Under the pieces are notes generated by a model, which had not been told where the DNA came from, searched no databases, and was given only the letters and a program-made list of their open reading frames with translations. The position numbers and the translations under genes were made by a program. Positions 28,417-37,029 of a stretch of 64,000 nucleotides of DNA are shown here, one piece after another; within the stretch, counting starts at the first letter, position 1, and each line of letters opens with the position of its first letter. The stretch is from UBA9619 sp964630665 (GTDB lineage: Bacteria > Pseudomonadota > Gammaproteobacteria > Arenicellales > UBA868), in NCBI GenBank assembly GCA_964630665.1, contig CAZVVN010000007.1:10637-74636 (forward strand). Direction: 5' to 3'.

Positions 28417-30159
28417 ATGAGCCAGACCATTCAGCCTCCACCGCGTCGACTCGCTGCAATACTGTATACGGATGTCGTGGGATTCAGCAGGCTCACCCAT
28501 GAGGACGAGAACGCCACGTACCAGGCAATACGCCGCTACCAGTCAACTCAGAAACAAATCGTCGATCAACACGGCGGCCGGGTCGTGGACACGGCCGGTG
28601 ACAGTACGCTGGCCGTTTTCCCAGTTGCGGCGGATTCGATCCAGGCTGCCATTGACATCCAGGTCTACCTGACCGGCGAAAATGCCAGCTTGCCAGAGGA
28701 CCGCCACATAAAGACCCGGATCGGCATTAACCTGGGCGACATCATCGACGACGGTAATTCTGTATTCGGTGACGGCGTCAACGTCGCGGCCAGACTGCAG
28801 GCTTTGGCACCGGCTGGTGGTATCTGCGTCTCCGGATCAGCCCGATCGGTCGTCGGCGACAGCCTGGAGATCCACTTTCAGCCCATAGGTGAGCAAATAC
28901 TGCACAACATCGAGACACCGGTCATGGCCTACCTGGTCCTGGCCGGTGACCAGCCGATCGAGAGAAATATCTCCCACGCTGAAGATCCCAGACTATCCAT
29001 TGCTGTACTTCCGTTCAATAACCTGGACAGCGATTCATCATCGGACAGCCTCGGTGATGGATTGACCATCGACCTAATTACTGCATTGTCCCGCTTCCGG
29101 CAGCTATTCGTACTGGCCCAGCACACCGTGCTGGCCCACACTGGTACGACACAGGACAAAGTGTCCACGGGCCGCCGTCTGGACGCCCGTTATCTTGTTG
29201 ACGGCTCGATCCGCAAACGCGGTCGTTCATTTCGCGTTGTGGTTCAACTGATCGAGACCAGGAGCGGCGGATATCTTTGGTCGGAAAACTACGACGGCAA
29301 CACGGATGGCCTGTTCGCGATTCAGGATACCATCACTCGACGCATTGTCACCACTTTGATCAGCACCATCGAACAGAGCGCGATTCGCAGTGCCCCCACT
29401 CAGCAACGGCATGCTGACTACGCGGATGTAGCCCGGGCAAATCAGCTGGTCTATCGTATGCGCGAGCCGGCGGACACAGAAAAAGCACGAGAATTATTCG
29501 AGAAAGTACTTGCATCAGACGCAGCCTTCGTACCCGCTCTATCCGGCCTGGCGCTAACGCATCTCACCGATTTTCTGATGTTCTGGACTGATGACCCCGC
29601 GACAGCCGTGCCCCGAGCAGCCCAGTACGCCCAGAAAGCACTGGAATTCGATCAGAGCGACAGCCTCGCGCACGCTGTATTCGGCATCACCAGCCTGTGG
29701 CGCCGACAGTACGTGGAAGCCATTACGCACCTCGATCAGGCGATCGAACTCAACCCCAATCACGCTGACGCGCTGGCTGGAAAGGGCCTGACCCTGAATT
29801 TCATCGGCGACCCCGAAGCTGGGATCCGACAGCTTACCGAAGCTCTGGAACGCAACCCCTTCCCACCCTCATGGTATCTGTGGTCGCTGGCTATCGCCCA
29901 GTACAACACCGGGCGTTACGCCCCTGCAGTTCAGACACTGCTCAAGATCAGTCAGCCCAACCGGTTTCAACGGCGTTGGCTGGCTGGCGCTTACGCACGA
30001 ACCGGAGATTTCGAAAACGCCAAGATTCAGCGCGACATTGTGATGAGCGAAGTGCCCAATTACAGGGTGAGCGACAGCTTTAACCAACAACCTTATCAGA
30101 ACCCAAAAGACATACAGCCGTTCATCGATGGCCTGCTGCTGGCAGGTTTCAACCGTTAG
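28417..30159 (+). CDS. Class III adenylate/guanylate cyclase with TolB-like and TPR regions
   Basis: A predicted soluble cyclase of 580 residues from the ATG at 28417. The catalytic domain (about residues 10-185) has metal-binding Asp residues in LYTDVVGFSRLTHED and NLGDII, and the dimer-interface signature GDGVNVAARLQ. Next comes a TolB/CadC-like domain (SIAVLPFNNLDSD, DARYLVDGSIRKRG, GGYLWSENYDG), then tetratricopeptide repeats (AITHLDQAIELNPNHADALAG). This layout is frequent in proteobacterial cyclases. A cAMP product would connect with the CRP/FNR-like box at the right end of the window, but nothing here proves it. No neighbour suggests its input signal. Confidence 0.82.
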   Translation: MSQTIQPPPRRLAAILYTDVVGFSRLTHEDENATYQAIRRYQSTQKQIVDQHGGRVVDTAGDSTLAVFPVAADSIQAAIDIQVYLTGENASLPEDRHIKTRIGINLGDIIDDGNSVFGDGVNVAARLQALAPAGGICVSGSARSVVGDSLEIHFQPIGEQILHNIETPVMAYLVLAGDQPIERNISHAEDPRLSIAVLPFNNLDSDSSSDSLGDGLTIDLITALSRFRQLFVLAQHTVLAHTGTTQDKVSTGRRLDARYLVDGSIRKRGRSFRVVVQLIETRSGGYLWSENYDGNTDGLFAIQDTITRRIVTTLISTIEQSAIRSAPTQQRHADYADVARANQLVYRMREPADTEKARELFEKVLASDAAFVPALSGLALTHLTDFLMFWTDDPATAVPRAAQYAQKALEFDQSDSLAHAVFGITSLWRRQYVEAITHLDQAIELNPNHADALAGKGLTLNFIGDPEAGIRQLTEALERNPFPPSWYLWSLAIAQYNTGRYAPAVQTLLKISQPNRFQRRWLAGAYARTGDFENAKIQRDIVMSEVPNYRVSDSFNQQPYQNPKDIQPFIDGLLLAGFNR

Positions 30160-31191
30160 TCAGGCCATCAGCACATCGACCAGGACCGAAGCACCCTGGC
30201 GCACCGGATCGACAACCAAGCGCCCGGTTGCATCGGCAGTGTCGGACAGGACTGCTGCAGCTTCCTGGTCGTCAAGGTGGGCTGTGTTCAGCGCAATCGC
30301 GACGGTTTGCGGCCGCGAGTAGGTGCCGCAGGCCGATGCAATTGATTCGTACAGATCGATCACCTCGTTCAGCGGTGGCACACTCACAGTCAGGCCTACC
30401 GTGTCCAGTTCTGTCATGCCTGCCCGGTGACACAGAATGAGGTGGGTCGGGCAGGCGCCACGGATCAGTGGCAGTGTCGAGCTACTCCCTGGGTGGAGCA
30501 GCGACCCCTGTCCTTCGATGATAGCGAGTTCCGCATCAGCGGCTTCCAGTACCATCTTCTCGACTGCGCCACAGGCGTAATCCACCCGGATAGCATCCAG
30601 CGGGATGCCTCTGCCGGTAATCAGGATACCGATTTGACCGGTGGCCAGGAATTCGGCTTGAATGTTGCGCTGCAATGCGGCCTTCCAGATCTCCAGGCCT
30701 GTCGTCATCTTGCCGATGGCCATATCCGTACCCACCAGCAGCACCCGCCGGTTGGCCAGCTCCGACGCTCGGCCCCAGGCGATGCCGAGTCCGTCCGGCT
30801 CCCGGCGAATGTCCCAGATCCACTGCAAGGAAGGCAGCTCCGGATAGCGCCCGCTGAGAAATTCGTGCAACCCATTGACCACGCACAGGCCCGCCTCGAC
30901 AGCACGGTCGACCTCCTTGACCATCTCCGCCGGCAACCGACCACCCGAGGGCGCCATACCCAGCACCAGCACCTCCGGACCGTGGGCCAGCGCCTCTTCT
31001 ACGCTGGAAACCACCGGCACATCCGGTCCGAAATCCAACAGTTCACGAGTGGTCATGCCACCGTGGTTGAAATCGACCACGCAAGCCACCGGGTTTTGGG
31101 AATAGCGCAGAATGCCATGCCCCATCTTGCCATTGAGCTTGTCGATCTGCTCATAGAAATGAATGACGAGCTTACGCTCCCGGTTCAGCAT
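30160..31191 (-). CDS. dgcN: DUF1611 protein, D-glutamate N-acetyltransferase DgcN-like
   Basis: A 343-residue DUF1611 protein. It has a Rossmann-like N-terminal part (VVDFNHGGMTTRELLDFG), a P-loop-like segment VLLVGTDMAIGKMTTGLEIW, and IEGQGSLLHPGSSSTLPLIRG. As I recall the literature, in marine Pseudoalteromonas DgcN acetylates D-glutamate, and the adjacent DgcA racemises N-acetyl-D-glutamate to the L form. The same pair is present here: the stop of the epimerase gene (31185) overlaps this ATG at 31191 by 7 bp. That supports a role in D-glutamate or D-Glu-containing muropeptide use. The specific substrate is inferred. Confidence 0.75.
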   Translation of the reverse strand: MLNRERKLVIHFYEQIDKLNGKMGHGILRYSQNPVACVVDFNHGGMTTRELLDFGPDVPVVSSVEEALAHGPEVLVLGMAPSGGRLPAEMVKEVDRAVEAGLCVVNGLHEFLSGRYPELPSLQWIWDIRREPDGLGIAWGRASELANRRVLLVGTDMAIGKMTTGLEIWKAALQRNIQAEFLATGQIGILITGRGIPLDAIRVDYACGAVEKMVLEAADAELAIIEGQGSLLHPGSSSTLPLIRGACPTHLILCHRAGMTELDTVGLTVSVPPLNEVIDLYESIASACGTYSRPQTVAIALNTAHLDDQEAAAVLSDTADATGRLVVDPVRQGASVLVDVLMA

Positions 31192-32228
31192 GTGAGCACC
31201 GCCCCGTGTCCATGGCTGTTTTCAGACACTGTGACAACGCCGGATTGCATCGACAATCCTTGAGCGGGGTCCGGCAGTAGATTGAGATGCGAATCAAGGT
31301 CTATATGATCAAACAGCGCCCCCATCGATGCACCGGCGCCGATCGCGACTGAAGATTCTCCCATGCAACCGATCATTGTCTGCAGACCGTGCGCCCGGGC
31401 GGCCGCAACGATTCGCAGCGCCTCGGTGATTCCACCACACTTCATCAACTTGAGATTGACACCATCGACAGCCCCGGCAAGACGCGGGACGTCGGCTGCA
31501 ACATGGCATGATTCGTCGACGAAAATCGGCAGGGATCGCCGCGAGAAAAGCTCGGGAAGCTGATCGTCAGCATTAAAGTGCAGGGGTTGCTCGACGTAAT
31601 CACAACCCCGGTCCTTGAGCCAGTCGATCATCTGCCGGGCAGCGTCCAGGTCCCAGCCGCCGTTGGCATCCACCCGGACGACGACGTCAAAGTCTGCCGC
31701 CGCCTCGACAACAGCAGCATACATGGCCCGGTCGGCGTCCAGGCCTTCGGGACTCCCCAGCTTGACCTTGAGGTAGCGGGCGCCAGTGCGTGACAGGATC
31801 TCGGGTACTCTCTCGCGCACCACCTCTGGCGGCAGAATTCCAACCGTCACAGATGTCGCGACCGCCCTTCTCGGCAGACCCAGCAGGCGGAAAAGCGGCT
31901 GGCGAGCACGTTTTGCCAGCAGATCCCACAGAGCAATGTCCACGGCAGCCCAGGCACAGGACGCAAGCCCTTGTTCTCGTGCCAGTTGCCAGCCGTCGTG
32001 CGGGCTGTCGAGGGCTTCGGGGCAGGCATCGAGAAACGCTTCAATCTGTGTCTGGCACAGTTGTGCGGTTTCGGCACCGGTCAGGTTACCGGGTGCAGCT
32101 TCCCCCAGGCCGGTCACTGTGCCGTCAGAGATCGACAGAAACAGGTTAATCGAACCGGAAAACTCGCCGCGACTGATCCGAAGCGGATAGCGTTTGATGA
32201 GTTCAACCTCACGATATGCGACTTGCAT
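31185..32228 (-). CDS. dgcA: Enolase-superfamily epimerase/racemase (DgcA / Ala-Glu epimerase-like)
   Basis: A member of the muconate-lactonising subgroup of the enolase superfamily. The KxK catalytic motif is in YLKVKLGSPEGLDADR. Metal ligands are the D in VVRVDANGGWD, the E in VEQPLH and the D in FVDESCH. The second catalytic Lys is in GVNLKLMKCGG. These match L-Ala-D/L-Glu epimerases and DgcA. The ATG at 32228 is chosen over one six codons earlier because AGGGGGAA lies 5-10 bp before it. It is coupled to the DUF1611 gene by a 7-bp overlap. D-glutamate catabolism is the favoured role; cell-wall dipeptide epimerisation is the alternative. Confidence 0.78.
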   Translation of the reverse strand: MQVAYREVELIKRYPLRISRGEFSGSINLFLSISDGTVTGLGEAAPGNLTGAETAQLCQTQIEAFLDACPEALDSPHDGWQLAREQGLASCAWAAVDIALWDLLAKRARQPLFRLLGLPRRAVATSVTVGILPPEVVRERVPEILSRTGARYLKVKLGSPEGLDADRAMYAAVVEAAADFDVVVRVDANGGWDLDAARQMIDWLKDRGCDYVEQPLHFNADDQLPELFSRRSLPIFVDESCHVAADVPRLAGAVDGVNLKLMKCGGITEALRIVAAARAHGLQTMIGCMGESSVAIGAGASMGALFDHIDLDSHLNLLPDPAQGLSMQSGVVTVSENSHGHGAVLTC

Positions 32229-32443
32229 CAATTCCCCCTGTGTCATTTATTAGCGCTTTTCAGAGCGTATCGGCCGTCTTTATCTTCGCGATGCGCGAGA
32301 ATATCAGATTCGCTCAAGCAGTCTAAACCAGGACGCCGGAGCGCTCCAGATGTTGGCGAGCCTATGCGGACCATGGGTTCTATTCGTCGGGACAAGAGAT
32401 CAGCCGCTGTGACACGGCGAATTCGCAAAACATACTTCGCCTA

Positions 32444-33991
32444 CTAACCAAACAGAATCCGGGTTAGATCAGATGCTGCCAAATGCTGGGTTAGATGATC
32501 TGCATCGATTGTTAGAGCCAGCAACGTTCGCCGCCGCAGAAAGTCATCGATGGTCACGACCATCTCGGTTGTTCTAATCAGTTCCACTTCCGCTCGCACG
32601 ATGTCCGAACCGGGCAGCACAAGGCCGGCGGCACCCGGATCTTTTTGCAGCGTTTCCAGAAGTTCCAGGGCCCTCAGCCCGTACCAGCACCAGAATCGTT
32701 CCAGTTGCACCTGACTCAAAGCGCCGTTCAATATTTTGGCCTGAGAATGGTACTGCTGCCGGACCAGATCATCCGGTTCGCCGTACCATCGTCGGGTCAG
32801 GCCAGGATCAGTGACCCCTACGTCCAACACCGCTTTAACAACCCCGTTGCCGACCTTGATGCAGTCGCTCAGTTTACCGCCGAATACCGTGACAAAGTTT
32901 TTTTCACCGGCTGCTTCTATGGCGTGTCTGCGTGAGAGTTGCAGATAATCCGCGGGACTGTACTCACCAGGCACCACGGCAAGCGGCCGTACACCACAGC
33001 GTTCGGCAATCACATCCGCCTCGGTCAGAGGTGCTGCCAGTCGCAGACACCGATTCGCATTATCGAGAACGAAACGTCGATCCTCTTCGGTGACGCCACC
33101 GTCCGGGTGATCGGTCGGGGTGTCGGTGGTTCCAATGCACGACCGGCTTCCCAGAGGAACGACGAAAAACGGCCGGTTGTCATCGGAAATGAATGCCAGA
33201 ACTCGTCCCGACGATGTCACCCGGTCGACCACCAGGTGGATACCTTTGGAAAGCACATGCCGATGGCGGTGCCGAACACCCGCTAACCCGGCCACGCGAT
33301 CGGCGAACGGGCCGGCTGCGTTAACCAGTACCCTGGCGCGAACCTGACCGATATCTCCGGTAACCTGATCACGTAGGCCGACTTCCCAGTGCCCTTCTTT
33401 CTCCCAAGCAAGATCGGTTACCTGGAGATAGTTCACCGCAACGCAGCCATGGGCCATTGCATCGTGCACAAGATTGAACACGAACCGTGCATCGCCCGCG
33501 ACCAGAACAGCATCGGAATACTCGACACCACCAGCCGCTCCCGAAAGACTGACAGCCGGCTCTCGGCGACGAATATCGCTGGCCGAGAGCAGAGTCGGAG
33601 GTCGTGTGAAGCGATCTCCCAGGAACCAGTAAAGCCAGCTGCCCAGCCACACGGCTGCTCTTGGTCTGTGCAGGCCTCTGGGCAGCGTTGCCAGAAACCG
33701 AGTCTCGCGAACCGCAGCAGGGTAGGCTCGGATCAGCTCATTGCGGCCCCGGCAGAGACCGCGGACCAGCCCACCTTCCAGGGATTCGAGATACTTGATA
33801 CCACCCCAGATCAGATTGGAGGAGTTCTGGCTGGTCAATCCGGCAAAATCCCGGGCGTCAACCAGTGCCGTCCGGATGCCACGCGCCGCAAGAGCGGCAG
33901 CAGCAGCCGCACCATTGATACCACCGCCGATGACCAAGGTGTCGAAATTCTGGTCGATCAGCTGGCGCTTATTTTGCTCACGCAAACTCAA
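32444..33991 (-). CDS. glpD: Aerobic glycerol-3-phosphate dehydrogenase
   Basis: A membrane-associated FAD enzyme that oxidises sn-glycerol-3-phosphate to DHAP and passes electrons to quinone. The FAD-binding motif LVIGGGINGAAAAAALAARG lies at residues 19-38, followed by LVDARDFAGLTSQNSSNLIWGGIKYLE. GTTDTPTDHPDGGVTEED and GVRPLAV appear further on. The length of 515 residues is normal. The reading frame begins with a TTG at 33991, with AGGA about 8 bp upstream; no in-frame ATG would keep the N-terminus. It is divergent from glpK across 138 bp, the expected glycerol-use pair. No glpR or glpF is visible. Confidence 0.93.
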   Translation of the reverse strand: MSLREQNKRQLIDQNFDTLVIGGGINGAAAAAALAARGIRTALVDARDFAGLTSQNSSNLIWGGIKYLESLEGGLVRGLCRGRNELIRAYPAAVRETRFLATLPRGLHRPRAAVWLGSWLYWFLGDRFTRPPTLLSASDIRRREPAVSLSGAAGGVEYSDAVLVAGDARFVFNLVHDAMAHGCVAVNYLQVTDLAWEKEGHWEVGLRDQVTGDIGQVRARVLVNAAGPFADRVAGLAGVRHRHRHVLSKGIHLVVDRVTSSGRVLAFISDDNRPFFVVPLGSRSCIGTTDTPTDHPDGGVTEEDRRFVLDNANRCLRLAAPLTEADVIAERCGVRPLAVVPGEYSPADYLQLSRRHAIEAAGEKNFVTVFGGKLSDCIKVGNGVVKAVLDVGVTDPGLTRRWYGEPDDLVRQQYHSQAKILNGALSQVQLERFWCWYGLRALELLETLQKDPGAAGLVLPGSDIVRAEVELIRTTEMVVTIDDFLRRRTLLALTIDADHLTQHLAASDLTRILFG

Positions 33992-34129
33992 AAGCGCTAT
34001 CCTGATGTTGTGTACATGGGTCCTGTTTCATCCTCAGATAACAAGCGTTCAGCAACTCGAACAGAGTAACACCCAGAGATTGTTCTGAGCCATACTGGCT
34101 GACAAAGGCTTGACCACTGCCACTGAACT

Positions 34130-35641
34130 ATGAACACCACACCTTGCATACTCGCTATTGACCAGGGCACCACCAGCTCCCGGGCAATCCTGTTCGACAT
34201 CAACGGCCGGGTCTGTACACAAGCTCAGCAGCCGTTCCAGCAGCTCTTCCCGGCAGACGGTTGGGTGGAACACGACCCGGAAGAGATCTGGCAGACCACC
34301 CTCACCGTATGCCGTCAGAGCCTCTCAGAATCAGGGCGCATACCCGCAGCAATCGGCATTACCAACCAGCGTGAAACGGTGCTGTTGTGGGACCGTGTCA
34401 CAGGCAGGCCATTACACAACGCCATTGTCTGGCAGGACCGGCGCACAGCAAAACTGTGCGAACAACTTCGCAGCGACGGCCACGAACCTGATGCGACGGC
34501 CAGAACCGGCCTACTACTGGATCCCTATTTCTCGGCCACCAAGATCTCCTGGCTATTGGACCACATCGAAGGTGCCCGTGACAGGGCCGAGCGGGGCGAA
34601 CTCGCCGCCGGAACAATTGACTCGTTTCTCCTCTGGCGCCTGACCGGCGGCAAGGTTCACGCCACCGACGCAAGCAACGCTTCTCGCACCCTGTTGTTCA
34701 ACATCCACACCCAGCAGTGGGATGACAACCTTCTCAAGCTGTTCAACATACCCGCACCTCTGTTACCGGTGGTCCGGGACTGTGCGGCTGATTACGGTCG
34801 GACTGATCCGGCGTTGCTGGGCAGTGCCATTCCCGTCTGTGGCATTGCCGGTGACCAGCAGGCCGCCCTGGTCGGCCAGGCCTGTATTGAGCCAGGGATG
34901 ATCAAGAGCACTTACGGCACGGGATGTTTTGCCATCGTCAATACCGGGCAAGAAGCGCTGGCATCACAGCAGCGTCTGTTAACCACGGTCGCTTACCGTA
35001 TCTTAGGAGTAACAACTTATGCGCTGGAGGGGTCGATTTTTGTTGCCGGTGCCGCCGTACAGTGGCTTCAGGAGGGTCTCGGTTTGATCGAGTCGGCAAG
35101 TGACAGCGGTCGGCTGGCTGCTGACGTGAGTTCCAATCGGGGAGTGTATATGGTGCCGGCATTCACGGGACTGGGTGCACCGCACTGGGACCCACATGCC
35201 AGGGGAGCGATTTTCGGTCTCACCCGCGATACCCGTCCGGCTGATCTTGCCAGGGCAGCACTTGAATCGGTCTGTTACCAGACCGTTGACCTGCTGGATG
35301 CTATGGCGAGTGATGGGATACCAGCGATTTCCTCGTTACGGGTCGACGGTGGTATGGCAAATAACGACTGGCTGATGCAGTTTCTGAGCGATATCACAGG
35401 CCTTCTGGTTCAGCGCCCGATACTGACGGAGACTACCGCACTCGGAGCAGCCGGCCTGGCCTCGCTGCAGGCGGGCCTGTTCGATTCCCTGGATGAAATG
35501 GCCGGACAATGGCAACAGGATAGAAACTTCGAACCCGGGATGAGTGCGGCCGAGCGCCGAAGAGTGCTTGAAGACTGGCGTCGTGCTGTACACAGCACGC
35601 GTTCTTTTGTACCGGGTGGCCCGGCTCACAGCGTCTGCTGA
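34130..35641 (+). CDS. glpK: Glycerol kinase
   Basis: An FGGY-family kinase that phosphorylates glycerol to glycerol-3-phosphate. The N-terminal phosphate motif is AIDQGTTSSRAILFD, and the substrate signature is GWVEHDPEEIW. ATP-binding and FGGY signature regions are in GIAGDQQAALVGQ, STYGTGCFAIVNTG and GGMANNDWLMQFLSDI. The length of 503 residues is normal. It is divergent from glpD, so a shared control region at 33992-34129 is likely. Its product is the GlpD substrate. Confidence 0.96.
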   Translation: MNTTPCILAIDQGTTSSRAILFDINGRVCTQAQQPFQQLFPADGWVEHDPEEIWQTTLTVCRQSLSESGRIPAAIGITNQRETVLLWDRVTGRPLHNAIVWQDRRTAKLCEQLRSDGHEPDATARTGLLLDPYFSATKISWLLDHIEGARDRAERGELAAGTIDSFLLWRLTGGKVHATDASNASRTLLFNIHTQQWDDNLLKLFNIPAPLLPVVRDCAADYGRTDPALLGSAIPVCGIAGDQQAALVGQACIEPGMIKSTYGTGCFAIVNTGQEALASQQRLLTTVAYRILGVTTYALEGSIFVAGAAVQWLQEGLGLIESASDSGRLAADVSSNRGVYMVPAFTGLGAPHWDPHARGAIFGLTRDTRPADLARAALESVCYQTVDLLDAMASDGIPAISSLRVDGGMANNDWLMQFLSDITGLLVQRPILTETTALGAAGLASLQAGLFDSLDEMAGQWQQDRNFEPGMSAAERRRVLEDWRRAVHSTRSFVPGGPAHSVC

Positions 35642-35742
35642 GGCTGGACCTTTGGCTAGAAACACGCTCTGCAGCTCACAGGAGCATTGGCATAACCCGG
35701 ATCCAGACGGCCAGAGGTGCCGATCGGTTCAGGCACAGGTAT

Positions 35743-35756
35743 GCCCGCTAGCGGGC
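35743..35756. terminator. 14-bp perfect palindrome between convergent glpK and cytochrome c gene
   Basis: GCCCGCTAGCGGGC is a perfect palindrome in the 136-bp gap between two convergent genes, 22 bp before the cytochrome c stop. It has no T-tract, so it is a weak terminator candidate at best. Confidence 0.3.
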
Positions 35757-35777
35757 GCTGGGTTCACTCGCTGATGC

Positions 35778-36095
35778 TCAGTCAATCTCGAACTGGTAGA
35801 AAGCCTCGTTCAGGTAAGCGACAATATCCTCGACTTCGTGCTCATTGAAGCCTGCCCGGGTCTGCTCATTGCAGAATTCGACCATCCCCATCAGGCCCTC
35901 GACTGTTTTGACGCGGCCCTCGGACCGCGTGTAGATCCCTGAACCATCACCGCCGGACTGGGCGACATGACAGCCGGCACACTTGAACTCGTGCAGCGGC
36001 AGGCCATTCTCAGCATCGCCAGGCAGCAACGCCGATGCGGCCAGCGGCGATACAGCAACAATCGCAAAAATGAGGTTCTTCAACCAAATTTTCAT
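35778..36095 (-). CDS. Small periplasmic c-type cytochrome
   Basis: A 105-residue mono-haem cytochrome c. It has a signal peptide (LIFAIVAVSPLAASA, cleavage near residue 22) and one haem motif CAGCH at about residues 39-43. A plausible axial Met lies in GLMGMVEF. The C-terminal helix EHEVEDIVAYLNEAFYQF is typical of small cytochromes c. The SD GGGAGGTATAA before the ATG is strong. It lies 41 bp after a methyltransferase gene on the same strand. The redox partner is unknown. Confidence 0.85.
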   Translation of the reverse strand: MKIWLKNLIFAIVAVSPLAASALLPGDAENGLPLHEFKCAGCHVAQSGGDGSGIYTRSEGRVKTVEGLMGMVEFCNEQTRAGFNEHEVEDIVAYLNEAFYQFEID

Positions 36096-36136
36096 TTATA
36101 CCTCCCTTTCAGTCGCAACATTGATGATCCACGGGC

Positions 36137-36964
36137 TCAGATTTTGTTTGCGATGACCCGGATTCCACCCAGCTGACCACTGGAGAAATAACCGACCACG
36201 ATATCGTAGAAGGCATCCAGGCCGGCAAAGATGGACTCGCCGTGTACCCTAAGATGCCGCACTTTTTGTTCGCGGTATGTCGTCATGCGTCCCCGGGTGA
36301 ATTCACCCCAGTCGTCCGACATATCCTTACAGTTGATCGAAACAAAGCCCGCGTTTTCAAGGTCCAATCGATAACCCTCAAAATCCGGCAGGTACTGAGC
36401 ATAGAGTTCGGTCGAGACCTCAGCCCATTCATCATCGCTGAATGACTGCCTGGAGAACAGGTCCTCGGCAAAGAACACACCACCCGGGTTGAGAAGGTCG
36501 AGGCATTTCTCCAGCAGCTGTGGACGGTGTGGAATGTGGTACAGCGCCAGCCAACTGACGACCACGTCGAAGGTCCGTCCGGCCCAGTCGTAACTGAGAA
36601 TATCGCCACAAACGTGATCGACTCTGCTTGACAACCCGCAGCGTTCGGTCAGTTCCGCCGCCAACCGGTGCTGGTCGTCCTGCAGTTCCAGTGCCGTGAC
36701 CGGTGCACCCACCGTATGGGCGATGTGACGAGCCGGCCCGCCGAGTCCCGAGCCGATCTCCAGGACCGACGTCGCGGGACCGATGCTGGCCAAACGGACG
36801 GCCTCATCGACTGCTGCTGTACCGTGATAATGCATCTGGTCAAATGCCGTGAGCTCCTCGACCTGCAGCGAATCTTTGTCGGACTTGCCAAGTTCACGAA
36901 GCTCGTTGTACACCCGCTCGATGTGGTGGTAGAGCTTCATGGTCTTGATGTCTGCATTCGCCAT
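36137..36964 (-). CDS. SAM-dependent methyltransferase, substrate unknown
   Basis: A 275-residue class I methyltransferase from the ATG at 36964. Motif I is VLEIGSGLGGPARHIA, motif post-I is ALELQDD, and motif IV is FDVVVSWLALYHI. The N-terminal EELTAFDQMHYHGTAAVDEA resembles the sarcosine/dimethylglycine and phosphoethanolamine methyltransferase group, so a small polar substrate is more likely than a macromolecule. It lies 65 bp downstream of the M24 hydrolase gene that ends the ureide run. It might be the penultimate gene of that operon, but the spacing leaves this open. Confidence 0.75.
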   Translation of the reverse strand: MANADIKTMKLYHHIERVYNELRELGKSDKDSLQVEELTAFDQMHYHGTAAVDEAVRLASIGPATSVLEIGSGLGGPARHIAHTVGAPVTALELQDDQHRLAAELTERCGLSSRVDHVCGDILSYDWAGRTFDVVVSWLALYHIPHRPQLLEKCLDLLNPGGVFFAEDLFSRQSFSDDEWAEVSTELYAQYLPDFEGYRLDLENAGFVSINCKDMSDDWGEFTRGRMTTYREQKVRHLRVHGESIFAGLDAFYDIVVGYFSSGQLGGIRVIANKI

Positions 36965-37029
36965 GTTCAACGATTCGCTCAAATGTGATCGGCCCAAGTC
37001 AGAACCTTGTGCATGTTCTTCGCACCTCG

